Source of the DNA: Chryseotalea sp. WA131a
Lineage (GTDB): Bacteria; Bacteroidota; Bacteroidia; Cytophagales; Cyclobacteriaceae
DNA length: 64,000 nt
Assembly (NCBI GenBank): GCA_025370075.1
Contig: CP073016.1
Span: 2,294,001-2,358,000, forward strand
Reading direction: 5' to 3'
Shown here: positions 52,251 to 61,600 of the stretch, piece by piece
How the letters are laid out: every line of letters begins with the position of its first letter
Numbering within the stretch: position 1 is the first letter of the stretch
Position numbers and translations under genes: made by a program
The notes under the pieces: generated by a model
Database searches by the model: none
What the model was told of the DNA's origin: nothing
The model's input: the letters and a program-made list of their open reading frames with translations, nothing else

Positions 52251-53542
52251 TTCCAGCAAAGCTGAATACGGAGTTACCTCACCAATTTTTGAAAAGAACG
52301 GAATGGATTCTGTTCACGATTTTGTTTTTGATGATTGCGGGGTTTTTTACATGGAGTGAAAATGTAGTCATCACCCGAGCAATTAAAGTAGTAGGTAGGA
52401 TGGGGGTAATGATTTGCTCATTCCTCGTTTTTAAACGAATTATTAACTACGGAGCAATTGATTCCCTTCGATGGAAAAATCATTTCTCATTAAGCTTCTA
52501 TCTTTTTTACCTGCTGCTAGGTTTCGCATCGTTTGCCTGGAGCACCAACCCAGGTTTCAGTGCATTACAATGGTTCATGATTGTTCAGAGTTTAGTATTT
52601 AGCTTCTTTTTCACTAAAAGTTTTGCTGCCTTAGATATATTCTTCCCGGGTCATACCATCCGGCTGTATCACCTCATCGGCAATTCTGTTTTCATCCTGA
52701 TTGCCATCTTTATCATTGGCATGTACATCAATCCTGATACCTTTTTTCGGTTGACCCATGGCGGAGAAGAAGCTAGGCTCGGTGGGTACATTATGAATCC
52801 TAACGAACTAGGGATGCTCGCTGGGGTAGGTGTTGCGTGCCTTATTTTTAATCTTTACCGAAACCATCAAAAGAAGTGGACACTAATTAAACTTGCCATT
52901 ATCTTTTATGCCCTATACTTAACTGGTTCGCGATCATCGTTGATTGGTGCAATACTCATCATTCTATTTCATATCAGTCAATCAAAGAACAAGCAATTAA
53001 AAACCATGATAATTGCCGCAGTACTGGTGGTTGCCCCATTGGGTGTGTATAAAGTAATATTAAAAGATGGTGATAGTAGTAGATTAGAAGAAGTCATGAG
53101 CATGACAGGCCGTTTACCCTTTTGGACTGCCCTCATTCAAGAAGGATTGCCGCGCGAGCCGTTATTAGGTTTTGGTTTTATGCGTATCGACTACAAAGAA
53201 TACTTTCAAAGCACTCATACGTATCCCGGAAAAATGACTCACAACACATTTATGCAGGTACTGATGAATTTAGGATTTGTAGGTTTAACAGTGGTCATCT
53301 TTCAATTGCTTTTTACCATTCGAGGTTTTTCAATGGAAAAAAATGAAAAGAAAAGAATGCTTTTCGGGATGTTAATCCCAATCCTGATCAACTCTTTCAC
53401 TGAGTTTGGAATCTTTGGCGAATCCAACTATGGAATTCTATTCTATCAAATCATGATTTTTGCCATCTCGTTTGAACCATCGCCTTTTCTTACAAGAAGT
53501 GAATCGCTTCGGCTTGAAATTAGTGCAAAAAACAGATCGTAA
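52247..53542 (+). CDS. O-antigen polymerase/ligase family protein
   Basis: A 431-aa membrane protein with about 10-12 hydrophobic segments. The Wzy_C-type region includes YLTGSRSSLIGAILIILFHI followed by a large loop with EEVMSMTGRLPFWTALIQEGLPREPLLGFGF and HNTFMQVLMNLGFVGL, where Arg and His are the conserved residues of the family. It probably polymerises the repeat units made by this cluster. It is the last gene of the first polysaccharide operon (ATGA overlap with the glycosyltransferase). Confidence 0.85.
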   Translation: MIPAKLNTELPHQFLKRTEWILFTILFLMIAGFFTWSENVVITRAIKVVGRMGVMICSFLVFKRIINYGAIDSLRWKNHFSLSFYLFYLLLGFASFAWSTNPGFSALQWFMIVQSLVFSFFFTKSFAALDIFFPGHTIRLYHLIGNSVFILIAIFIIGMYINPDTFFRLTHGGEEARLGGYIMNPNELGMLAGVGVACLIFNLYRNHQKKWTLIKLAIIFYALYLTGSRSSLIGAILIILFHISQSKNKQLKTMIIAAVLVVAPLGVYKVILKDGDSSRLEEVMSMTGRLPFWTALIQEGLPREPLLGFGFMRIDYKEYFQSTHTYPGKMTHNTFMQVLMNLGFVGLTVVIFQLLFTIRGFSMEKNEKKRMLFGMLIPILINSFTEFGIFGESNYGILFYQIMIFAISFEPSPFLTRSESLRLEISAKNRS

Positions 53543-53555
53543 CACTCAAATCGAG

Positions 53556-53658
53556 TTCCATCAGATGGAAACTCCTTCCATCCTCTGAACAGTTAGACAA
53601 TTATTGGTAATTGTTGCGTCTCATTTTCAGTGAGTTACAATCAGGAACGAATTGTGAC
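53556..53658 (+). promoter_or_regulatory. Tandem operator pair and sigma-54-like promoter of the second polysaccharide operon
   Basis: Sites TTCCATCAGATGGAA (53556-53570) and the degenerate TTCCATCCTCTGAAC (53576-53590) have centres 20 bp apart. AGGAACGAATTGTGAC (53643-53658) keeps GG at -24 and TG at -12. The -12 position is 74 bp from the proximal centre, and ATG 53683 is 14 nt after the predicted start point. The -12 box is weak. Confidence 0.55.
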
Positions 53659-53682
53659 AAGATATCTCTAAAACAAATTTAG

Positions 53683-56082
53683 ATGGAACTATCAGTGATT
53701 CTTGAAAAGCTTGGCTACGAAACCCAACCAAGTTCTTGTGAAGACGAACTAAAGCTAATGTATTTTCCTAACCCCGATGGTACAGTTAGGTGGTTTTGGC
53801 CGGTGGCTTGTCAACAGCCTTACTTTCTCAAGTTCTACAATGTTCAAGGTAAGAAGGCAATGCTCTTCACAGCACTTACTTCAATTGCTTTCAAGTTAGG
53901 TCTTCAACGACTATTTTTCAAGCAAATTCAAGTTCCTGTTTCAACATCCATACACGCCAAAAACGTTTTGCCTAAACATTCAAATTGGGCAGCGTTCACA
54001 GGTACACCCGGGCCAACACGCAAGGCAATTATCTTTTCTATCGATAATGGTCAAGGGTCCTTCCAAAAAGTAGCCATTGGCGAATCCGCTGCTACCCTTT
54101 TGGAAAACGAAAAAACAACAATCCATAGCCTAGCCAACTCCAAGCAAATAACTTTTTCCTTTCCACAACTTATCAATAGGGAAACAAATGAGTTAAAACT
54201 TTCTGAAGTAGCCCACGAGGGGATGCGTATGGAAACATTTTCGCATCAACATGAAGAGGCACTTTTAGAAATCCGAAATGAGACGGCAAGTCGAGAGATT
54301 ATTCAATCGCTTCCCATCTGGAAAGAGTCATTAGAAAAGTTAAGCCGCCTACAACGTTTAGAAAATCCGCGAATTCCAAAAGGAATTCTTAGAAAATTAG
54401 AGATACTAATCAACTCCATTCCTGCTCATCAATACATCGCTACGTGTCTCAGTCATGGTGATTTTACTCCTTGGAATATGTATGCAGATCCAAAAGCGGG
54501 ACTTGCTGTTTATGACTGGGAATGCGCCAAAGGAAACATGCCGTTTGGTTTTGATGCCTTTCATTTCATTATTCAAAATCAAATACTTGTAAAACGAAAT
54601 CGCTGGAGTGACATAGAGCGACTTATCACTGCACAGCTATTTCAGCCTTCATCGATGCTGGGTGATTACACCCCAGTTCAACAACAATTGTATTTAAAAC
54701 TATACTTAATAATTAATACAATTTATTATCTAACTGTATACCAAGAACAAATAAACTGGCACATTCAAGTAGAATGGTTAATCAACACTTGGAACGAAGC
54801 GCTCTCATCAATGTTGATGAACCAAAAGAGTAATCGCGAGTTGTTGCTAATGGACTTGATTGATTTTTTGAGTAAAAGAAGGTATGCTGCCCTCAAACAC
54901 AGTAATGAAGCCCCCGAAAAAATTAGTGAATTATCTGACCTAGATCTATTCATCGACTCAACCCATTACCAAGAAACAATCGACTACTTTCACCAGCACA
55001 CCCTTATTAAAAGTAATAGAAGCAGTCTCAAATCATTTATGGCCTGTGAGCATTTTATTCTAAAGGATGGAGGCTTACTATGCGTAGATTTCATTTGGAA
55101 ATTGAAACGGAAACAGCTGGAGATGCCTATGTCCAAAGAAATCCTTGACAATGCAAAAGCGAATAGCTACGGACTTAAGGTGGCAGATGCAGTAACCAAT
55201 GCCCGGTACATTGCATTTTTCTTTGCACTTAACAACGCCATTATTCCCCAACAATACCTTAGCTATCAAAATGCGCTGTGGTTTTCAAAAAATCCGCTTG
55301 ATCGACTTTTTCTCAACTATCACCAAGGTAAAACTGACAGCAAAGAAATTCGCAATCAAATAAAACATTTACAAGTTAATCGCGGTGGTTTAGCCATACG
55401 CAATTGGTTGAATTACATTTTTGATACGATAAGAGAATTTGCTCGCAAAGATGGAATGGTGATTACGCTCAGTGGGGTGGATGGCGCAGGTAAATCTACG
55501 GTTATTGAAAAATTAAAGAGTAGAATTGAAAAGCAACTACGCAGGCGTGTAATTGTGCTGCGTCATCGGCCATCCATTTTACCAATTCTAAGTGCTTGGA
55601 AAAAAGGGAGGGTTCGAGCTGAGGAAGAGGCTGCTAATCGGTTGCCCCGTCAAGGACGAAACAAGAATATAGCTTCGTCCTTGGCTCGATTTTTTTACTA
55701 CTATCTAGACTATTTACTTGGCCAATGGTACATCGCGATCAAATATGTGTTTAGAGGATATGTAGTACTGTACGACCGCTACTACTTTGATTTTATAACT
55801 GACAGCCGTAGAAGCAACATTGAATTACCCACTGCCTTTGCTAGATGGGCTTATGCCTTCGTTCAGGAACCAGACTATAATTTCTTTCTATTTGCAAAAC
55901 CTGATTTGATTCTTGCACGAAAGCAGGAGCTGAGTTCCATCACTATTGAGGAGTTGACAAACAAATACCTTTCTCTTTTCGAAGAATTGAACGCTTCAAA
56001 AAAACACGCGCGTTACATCTCGGTTGAAAACATTGAATTAGATGCTACCCTTCAATTGATTTTAAGTACAATAAAAAAGTAA
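53683..56082 (+). CDS. Three-domain kinase: phosphotransferase, nucleotidyltransferase-like and thymidylate-kinase-like
   Basis: A 799-aa fusion. Residues about 230-320 carry an aminoglycoside/choline-kinase-type site: CLSHGDFTPWNMYAD (catalytic HGD with Asn) and VYDWECAKG (metal Asp). Residues about 385-560 look like a nucleotidyltransferase-type fold, with ELSDLDLFID. Residues about 590-799 are a thymidylate-kinase-like P-loop domain: ITLSGVDGAGKSTVIEKLK, later VVLYDRYYFDFITDSRR. Such fusions occur in polysaccharide clusters and may make or attach a phosphorylated sugar or lipid. The reaction is not known. It is the first gene of its operon. Confidence 0.75.
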   Translation: MELSVILEKLGYETQPSSCEDELKLMYFPNPDGTVRWFWPVACQQPYFLKFYNVQGKKAMLFTALTSIAFKLGLQRLFFKQIQVPVSTSIHAKNVLPKHSNWAAFTGTPGPTRKAIIFSIDNGQGSFQKVAIGESAATLLENEKTTIHSLANSKQITFSFPQLINRETNELKLSEVAHEGMRMETFSHQHEEALLEIRNETASREIIQSLPIWKESLEKLSRLQRLENPRIPKGILRKLEILINSIPAHQYIATCLSHGDFTPWNMYADPKAGLAVYDWECAKGNMPFGFDAFHFIIQNQILVKRNRWSDIERLITAQLFQPSSMLGDYTPVQQQLYLKLYLIINTIYYLTVYQEQINWHIQVEWLINTWNEALSSMLMNQKSNRELLLMDLIDFLSKRRYAALKHSNEAPEKISELSDLDLFIDSTHYQETIDYFHQHTLIKSNRSSLKSFMACEHFILKDGGLLCVDFIWKLKRKQLEMPMSKEILDNAKANSYGLKVADAVTNARYIAFFFALNNAIIPQQYLSYQNALWFSKNPLDRLFLNYHQGKTDSKEIRNQIKHLQVNRGGLAIRNWLNYIFDTIREFARKDGMVITLSGVDGAGKSTVIEKLKSRIEKQLRRRVIVLRHRPSILPILSAWKKGRVRAEEEAANRLPRQGRNKNIASSLARFFYYYLDYLLGQWYIAIKYVFRGYVVLYDRYYFDFITDSRRSNIELPTAFARWAYAFVQEPDYNFFLFAKPDLILARKQELSSITIEELTNKYLSLFEELNASKKHARYISVENIELDATLQLILSTIKK

Positions 56083-56084
56083 TC

Positions 56085-56777
56085 ATGAAACTACTTTTTC
56101 AAAAAATAATAAAGCTGAGAAACCCTGCTTTTCATTTTGACGAATCCCTTTCAACTTCAGAATTGCTAAAATTCAGTTGGCGCCAACTTCTCAACCTTGC
56201 CAGGGGATTACGTTTGGTTCTGGTGTTCAAAAATCCGCGTGCGATTTTACTCGGAAAAAATGTGACGTTTTTCAATATAGCAAAAATCAGGTGGGGAAGA
56301 TTCGTGAAATTGGAAGACCACGTATGCATGAGTGCCTTGGCAAAAGATGGAATTCTTCTAGGAGATTATGTTAGTATAGGTGCTTTTAGTCGCATAATAG
56401 TTTCTACCTCTTTTAATCACATCGGTCGGTTTATCCGAATTGGAAACAATGTGGGTATTGGTGAATTCGCTTATCTAGGTGGTGCGGGTGGCTTAACAAT
56501 TGGAGCGCACACAATCATTGGTCAATATTTCAGTTGCCATCCTGAGAATCATACTTATGAAAACACAGAAATGCTCATTCGTCATCAAGGGGTTACGCGA
56601 AAAGGCATTCACATTGGTGAAAATTGTTGGATTGGTAGCAAAGTGACAATCTTAGATGGCGTACAGATTGGCAACGGTTGTGTTATTGCAGCCGGGTCAA
56701 TAGTCACGAAGTCTTTTCCAAACAACTGTGTAATCGGAGGTGTACCAGCAAAACTACTTAAAACAAGAAGTAACTGA
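56085..56777 (+). CDS. Hexapeptide-repeat acyltransferase
   Basis: A 230-aa left-handed beta-helix protein. Repeats such as IGNNVGIGEFAYLGGAGGLTIGAHTIIG and IHIGENCWIGSKVTILDGVQIGNGCVIAAGSIVTKSFP are the LacA/CysE-like fold; the catalytic His lies near CHPENHTYE. It probably acetylates the sugar of the repeat unit. It starts 2 bp after the kinase stop. Confidence 0.9.
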   Translation: MKLLFQKIIKLRNPAFHFDESLSTSELLKFSWRQLLNLARGLRLVLVFKNPRAILLGKNVTFFNIAKIRWGRFVKLEDHVCMSALAKDGILLGDYVSIGAFSRIIVSTSFNHIGRFIRIGNNVGIGEFAYLGGAGGLTIGAHTIIGQYFSCHPENHTYENTEMLIRHQGVTRKGIHIGENCWIGSKVTILDGVQIGNGCVIAAGSIVTKSFPNNCVIGGVPAKLLKTRSN

Positions 56778-56778
56778 A

Positions 56779-58005
56779 ATGAAAACAATACTGGCCACGG
56801 CTTATGCCGTAAATCCTTATAAAGGATCGGAAGATGGAATGGGATGGAATTTTATTTTACAAATAGCACGCTTCAACAAAATCATTGCCATTACCCGTAA
56901 AAATAATCGCGCAAACATTGAGCGATACATGTTGGAGTTTCCGAATGACTTATACCACCAGATTTCGTTTTACTATTTTGATTTACCCTATTGGATGCGT
57001 TTCTGGAAAAAGGGGAGCAGAGGAGCACTCCTTTACTTTTGGCTATGGCAGCGGGCAATTCCAAACTACGTACAAAACCAAAAACTTAACTATGACGTTG
57101 TACACAACTTAAATTTCCACAACGACTGGACCCCATCGTACCTATGGAAGTTAAAAAAGCCGTTTGTTTGGGGACCAATTGGGCATCATCCATTCATACC
57201 TTTTTGCTATTTGAAAAACAGTTCTCTCATCGACATAACCAAAGACCGCCTTTCTTGGCTGGTGAAAAATTTATTTTGGAATCTATCATTTGATCTAAAG
57301 AAAACAATTGCGCACTCAAATCACATACTTTGCATGAACAGTCAAGTGGCATCCCATCTGCACTTAAAGTCACACAAGTATTCTGTTGTGCCATCAGTGG
57401 CTACTGAAGATTTGGTGTATTCACGAAATCACGACCAAAATAAATTTTCTCTCCTCTCAATCGGAAGGTTCATCCCATTGAAAGGGTTTGACCTTACACT
57501 CCTTTCGTTTGCTCAGTTTATAAATGGGCTACCTGAGAATGATAGGGGCAAATGCGAATTAATACTAGTAGGAAGTGGACCGGACAAAAAAAAGTATGAA
57601 CAGATTGCTCATCAAAATGGAATTTCGAAGTACGTGAGATTTATAGATTGGATGGATCGCTCCCATTTAGTTCAATTGTACTGCCAATCCTCAGCATTCA
57701 TTTTCCCCTCACATGAAGGTGCCGGTATGGTTGTAGCCGAAGCCCTTTCGTTTGGGTTACCAGTTATCTGCTTAGAAAATTCGGGGGCCGGTGAATTCGT
57801 TGACGAACATTGCGGAATTCGTATTTCAGTAAGCAATTTTGAAAAGACAATTGAAGAATTAACAATTGCTATTGGTCAGTTATTCTCAAAACCGCATCAC
57901 CGCATGAAGTTAAGCAGCGGTGCAAGAGAGCGTTTCGAAACACATTTTAATTGGAACATTAGAGGCGAGCAGCTTCAATATATTTATAAAACTTTATCTA
58001 TATGA
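56779..58005 (+). CDS. GT4 glycosyltransferase
   Basis: About 408 aa from ATG 56779, one base after the acyltransferase stop. N-terminus: MKTILATAYAVNPYKGSEDG, a start shared by a polysaccharide-cluster GT4 group. The C-terminal half has LLSIGRFIPLKGFDLTLLSFAQF and FIFPSHEGAGMVVAEALSFGLPVICLENSGAGEFV, with the E-x7-E motif. The stop overlaps the next gene (ATGA). Confidence 0.9.
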   Translation: MKTILATAYAVNPYKGSEDGMGWNFILQIARFNKIIAITRKNNRANIERYMLEFPNDLYHQISFYYFDLPYWMRFWKKGSRGALLYFWLWQRAIPNYVQNQKLNYDVVHNLNFHNDWTPSYLWKLKKPFVWGPIGHHPFIPFCYLKNSSLIDITKDRLSWLVKNLFWNLSFDLKKTIAHSNHILCMNSQVASHLHLKSHKYSVVPSVATEDLVYSRNHDQNKFSLLSIGRFIPLKGFDLTLLSFAQFINGLPENDRGKCELILVGSGPDKKKYEQIAHQNGISKYVRFIDWMDRSHLVQLYCQSSAFIFPSHEGAGMVVAEALSFGLPVICLENSGAGEFVDEHCGIRISVSNFEKTIEELTIAIGQLFSKPHHRMKLSSGARERFETHFNWNIRGEQLQYIYKTLSI

Positions 58006-59114
58006 AAATAGTTGCAGTCCATCTATTAAACGACTACAGTGGAAGCCCTAAAGTATTGATGCAATTGACAAAAGGCTGGGTTCAAAGGGGTTTTGAAGTT
58101 GTTCTTGCAACCTGTTCAAATCGCGAAGGGTTCTTGAGTGATCTGAAAGGGGTTCAATATCTGAATTATTGGTATAAGTGGAAGGCTAATCCATTTTTAC
58201 GGCTACTCAATTTCATGGCTAGTCAATCAATTCTGTTTTTTAAGTTGCTAAGGATAATTGAAAGAAAAGATACAATCTATGTCAACACCGTTCTGCCTTT
58301 TGGTGCAGCATTGGTAGGAAAGATAAGAGGTTGCCGAGTAATCTACCATATTCACGAAACTTCTATGAAGCCGCGAATACTAAAAGCATTTCTATTTGGC
58401 TTAATGAGATGGACAGCTTCAGATGTAGTTTATGTGTCGCACTATCTCCAAAAGCAAGAGCCAACCAAGGGAAAGCCAATCCATGTTCTTTACAATGCTC
58501 TTGAATCTAATTTCCTTTCTATCGCGCGACAGATCAAACGAACTCAGAGAACTCCCCGCAACATTCTGATGGTATGTTCACTTAAGGGCTATAAAGGCGT
58601 AAACGAATTTATCGCCTTGGCAAAACTAAATGCTCACCTTCAGTTCAAGCTGGTTGTGAACGCCTCGCAAAGCGAAGTCAATGATTTTCAAAATGGAATA
58701 ACACTTACCTCCAACATTTCCATTTCACCAACCCAAATCAATTTACATCCCTTCTACCAATGGGCCGATATAATCCTGAATCTCTCGAAACCAGATGAAT
58801 GGATTGAAACGTTCGGTTTAACGATTATCGAAGGCATGGCGTATGGACTACCTGCCATTGTGCCTCCGATTGGTGGTATTGCTGAAATTGTTAAAGATGG
58901 AGTCAATGGGTTTTGGGCTGATTGCCGAGATATGGAAAATCTAAACAAAAGACTGAATGACTTGTGTAGCTCAACGATTTATGAAGCATTTAGCACAAAC
59001 TCATTTGAGATGGCCAATCGCTTTCAAGAAAATGTTTTTCACTTCAAAAGTATTGAAATGTTGCTACGCTCAAGCCGTGGAAAAGTATTCCAAGCTGTGG
59101 AAACGTATTTTTGA
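58002..59114 (+). CDS. GT4-type glycosyltransferase
   Basis: A 370-aa GT-B protein. N-terminus: HLLNDYSGSPKVLMQLTKGWVQRGFEVVLAT. C-terminal half: ILMVCSLKGYKGVNEFIALAKL and ETFGLTIIEGMAYGLPAIVPPIGGIAEIVKDGVNGF. The sugar-nucleotide motif is present. It overlaps the preceding GT4 gene by 4 bp. Its last 50 bases hold the operator pair of the next promoter. Confidence 0.88.
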   Translation: MKIVAVHLLNDYSGSPKVLMQLTKGWVQRGFEVVLATCSNREGFLSDLKGVQYLNYWYKWKANPFLRLLNFMASQSILFFKLLRIIERKDTIYVNTVLPFGAALVGKIRGCRVIYHIHETSMKPRILKAFLFGLMRWTASDVVYVSHYLQKQEPTKGKPIHVLYNALESNFLSIARQIKRTQRTPRNILMVCSLKGYKGVNEFIALAKLNAHLQFKLVVNASQSEVNDFQNGITLTSNISISPTQINLHPFYQWADIILNLSKPDEWIETFGLTIIEGMAYGLPAIVPPIGGIAEIVKDGVNGFWADCRDMENLNKRLNDLCSSTIYEAFSTNSFEMANRFQENVFHFKSIEMLLRSSRGKVFQAVETYF

Positions 59115-59168
59115 AAATACTCCGATAAATCAAAAAAATGATTTTTTTAAGATGGCATGTTATTAGCA
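59068..59168 (+). promoter_or_regulatory. Tandem operator pair and sigma-54 promoter of the third polysaccharide operon
   Basis: Sites GCTCAAGCCGTGGAA (59068-59082, weak left half) and TTCCAAGCTGTGGAA (59088-59102) have centres 20 bp apart and lie inside the end of the previous gene. TGGCATGTTATTAGCA (59153-59168) is the best sigma-54 match of the set, with GG and GC in exact register. The -12 position is 72 bp from the proximal centre. The predicted start point (about 59179) is 20 nt before ATG 59199. Confidence 0.72.
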
Positions 59169-59198
59169 AAATGTTACAACAGATTTAAATACAAAAAA

Positions 59199-60416
59199 AT
59201 GACGCATCAAAAAAAGAAGATTGCTATCATAGGCACGGTAGGGCTTCCCGCCAGGTATGGAGGTTTTGAGACCCTTACAGAACACTTAGTACAAAACATG
59301 GGCGAAGAGTATGATTTAACCGTTTATTGCTCTGCCAAAAAATATAGTGCGCACGAACGAGTTAAAACCTACAAAAATGCTCAGCTAAAGTATATTCCAT
59401 TAGAAGCAAATGGCGCTCAAAGTGTATTATACGATTCTATCTCAATCGTCCACGCACTATTTTATGCCGATGTACTACTAATTCTTGGTGTTGCAGGAGC
59501 TTGGTTGCTTCCCTTTGCTAGGTTTTTTACAAAAAAGAGAATCATTGTTTCCATTGATGGTATAGAATGGAAGCGTAATAAATGGAATGGGTTAGCCAAA
59601 TGTTACTTGTGGTGGGCGGAGAAGCTGGCTGTTAAATATTCTCATATTGATATTTCAGACAATGAATCCATACAAGACTACACGGCTTTACGCTACGGCA
59701 GCTTAAGTAGAATTATTGAATATGGAGCAGACCATACACTAAACGTTCAGCCTACCCCAAGTGATAAACTTCTCTTTCCTTTTTTGAAAATTCCGTATGC
59801 TATCAAAGTTTGCAGAATTGAACCCGAAAACAATGTTCACAAAGTACTAGAAGCATTTTCAGATTTATCTCTGCATACCTTGGTGATCATTGGAAATTGG
59901 AAAAAAAGCGATTATGGTTTAAGTCTTTTAAAAAAATACGAAAGTTACCCCAACCTATTTCTGTTAGACCCCATCTATGACCAACGAACGCTAGATGTGC
60001 TGAGGGGCAATGCGTTTGTTTACATTCATGGTCACTCAGCGGGAGGAACTAATCCTTCGCTGGTAGAAGCCATGTATTTAGAGTTGCCCATTATTTCCTA
60101 TAACGTTTCGTACAATAAAACCACCACTGAATCAAAAGCTCTTTATTTCAATTCAGCAGACGAATTAAAAGAAATCATCCGGTCAACCAATATCCATCGC
60201 TTAAAAGAAATAGCATCCACTATGAAAGAAATAGCTGATAGAAGATATACATGGAAAGTGGTAGCCACTGGATATCAACGTATAATAAATGAAGTACTGG
60301 TAAGCTCAAAAAAGAAATCAGTTGTGCCCAATGTCAGCCAATTGAATGCGAACTTCCTATTGAAAAATTACGCCAGCCATTTAAAGTATGGTAATTTATT
60401 CTTTGAAAAAGTATAG
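59199..60416 (+). CDS. DUF1972-type glycosyltransferase
   Basis: About 405 aa from ATG 59199. An earlier in-frame ATG at 59157 lies inside the sigma-54 promoter, so the later start is chosen. The N-terminus KIAIIGTVGLPARYGGFETLTEHLVQNM is the hallmark of DUF1972 rhamnosyltransferase-like enzymes. It continues with FVYIHGHSAGGTNPSLVEAMYLELPIISYNV. It adds a sugar, possibly rhamnose, early in the repeat unit. It forms an operon with the WecA-like gene. Confidence 0.88.
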   Translation: MTHQKKKIAIIGTVGLPARYGGFETLTEHLVQNMGEEYDLTVYCSAKKYSAHERVKTYKNAQLKYIPLEANGAQSVLYDSISIVHALFYADVLLILGVAGAWLLPFARFFTKKRIIVSIDGIEWKRNKWNGLAKCYLWWAEKLAVKYSHIDISDNESIQDYTALRYGSLSRIIEYGADHTLNVQPTPSDKLLFPFLKIPYAIKVCRIEPENNVHKVLEAFSDLSLHTLVIIGNWKKSDYGLSLLKKYESYPNLFLLDPIYDQRTLDVLRGNAFVYIHGHSAGGTNPSLVEAMYLELPIISYNVSYNKTTTESKALYFNSADELKEIIRSTNIHRLKEIASTMKEIADRRYTWKVVATGYQRIINEVLVSSKKKSVVPNVSQLNANFLLKNYASHLKYGNLFFEKV

Positions 60417-60449
60417 ACTTGCTGTACGCCTCCAAAAATTTATCAAGAG

Positions 60450-61535
60450 ATGGAAAACCTAATTGCCCTTATTACTCCCGCGTGCGCATCGCTTATTTTT
60501 ATACTGATGCTTACGCCACTCATTAGAAAATTTGCCATTATCATTCAATTGGTAGACAAACCAAATGCCAGAAAAGTTCATCATCAACCAACCCCTTTGG
60601 TTGGTGGAATATCCATTTTTACGGCAACAACCTTTGCGCTCTTGCTTAGCGATGTGTTTTTGAAAGGGATAGGCACTTTTGTGCCTTTGCTCACGGGTTC
60701 ATTTGTGATGCTTGCCGTAGGTGTAATAGATGATAAAATGAATATCAAGCCAATTTACCGTTTGGGTATTCAACTAGTTTGCGCTTACAGCATTGCTGAG
60801 TCTGGCATTCGGATACATTCCTTTTATGGCATTTTGGGGATCACGGAAATTCCGATTCTCTCCCAATACTTAATTACTATTTTAATAATTGCTGGAGTAG
60901 TAAACGCTTATAACTTAATGGATGGTATTGATGGATTACTCGCCAGCTTGGCACTTGTTACATTTCTAGTATTTGGTGCTATTGCCTATCGTTTACACGC
61001 TTTTGAATTAACTGCAATGTATCTTACTATCATCGGTTCAATAGTAGGTTTTTTGAGATTTAATTTCAGCAAGAAAAATAAAATATTCATGGGCGATGCA
61101 GGTTCATTGTTACTAGGATTTATTTTAGTTGTCAGCGGAATCTACTTACTGAATTTATCTTACCAAACAGAAAAAACAAATAACCCACAAATTCTTGTCT
61201 TGGTCGTTGGAGTATTCCTAGTACCTGTGTTAGACTCGTTGCGTGTTTACCGATCCCGTATCAAACGAGGTAGTTCTCCTTTCAAAGCAGACAAAACACA
61301 TATTCATCACTTGTTTCTTTTCATTGGTACCAGTCATAAAAAAACCACGCTGGTTATTTCAACTGCATCGGTTTTAATAGCACTCATCTCCGCTAGTCTT
61401 TGCAGCATTCTATCAATAACTTGGGGTTTAATAATTGGCTCCCTCCTATTTACTATTTTCTTTATTGTTCTTGCAATCAACCATGCAGTCATGGAGTGGA
61501 GGAAGAAAGTAGAGCATCTGGAAAACAAAGTTTGA
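60450..61535 (+). CDS. WecA/MraY-family undecaprenyl-phosphate sugar-phosphate transferase
   Basis: A 361-aa protein with about 11 membrane segments. Conserved loops: DKPNARKVHHQPTPLVGGISIF, AVGVIDDKMNIKPIYRLGIQL (catalytic DD), NAYNLMDGIDGLLASLA, IFMGDAGSLLLGF and the His-rich KADKTHIHHLFLF. It moves a sugar-1-phosphate to the lipid carrier and so starts the repeat unit. It ends the cluster; a short inverted repeat CAAACTA/TAGTTTG follows at 61545-61561. Confidence 0.92.
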   Translation: MENLIALITPACASLIFILMLTPLIRKFAIIIQLVDKPNARKVHHQPTPLVGGISIFTATTFALLLSDVFLKGIGTFVPLLTGSFVMLAVGVIDDKMNIKPIYRLGIQLVCAYSIAESGIRIHSFYGILGITEIPILSQYLITILIIAGVVNAYNLMDGIDGLLASLALVTFLVFGAIAYRLHAFELTAMYLTIIGSIVGFLRFNFSKKNKIFMGDAGSLLLGFILVVSGIYLLNLSYQTEKTNNPQILVLVVGVFLVPVLDSLRVYRSRIKRGSSPFKADKTHIHHLFLFIGTSHKKTTLVISTASVLIALISASLCSILSITWGLIIGSLLFTIFFIVLAINHAVMEWRKKVEHLENKV

Positions 61536-61600
61536 ATGGAATTCAAACTACTTTAGTTTGCTAGGGCCGAAACAAAGCTCGGATTTAAGTTAGCTTCGCA

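Noticed and set aside
53606..53617. TGGTAATTGTTGC as the sigma-54 box of the 53683 gene
   Set aside because: GG and GC are two bases too close for a -24/-12 promoter, and the distance to the operators does not fit the other four promoters.
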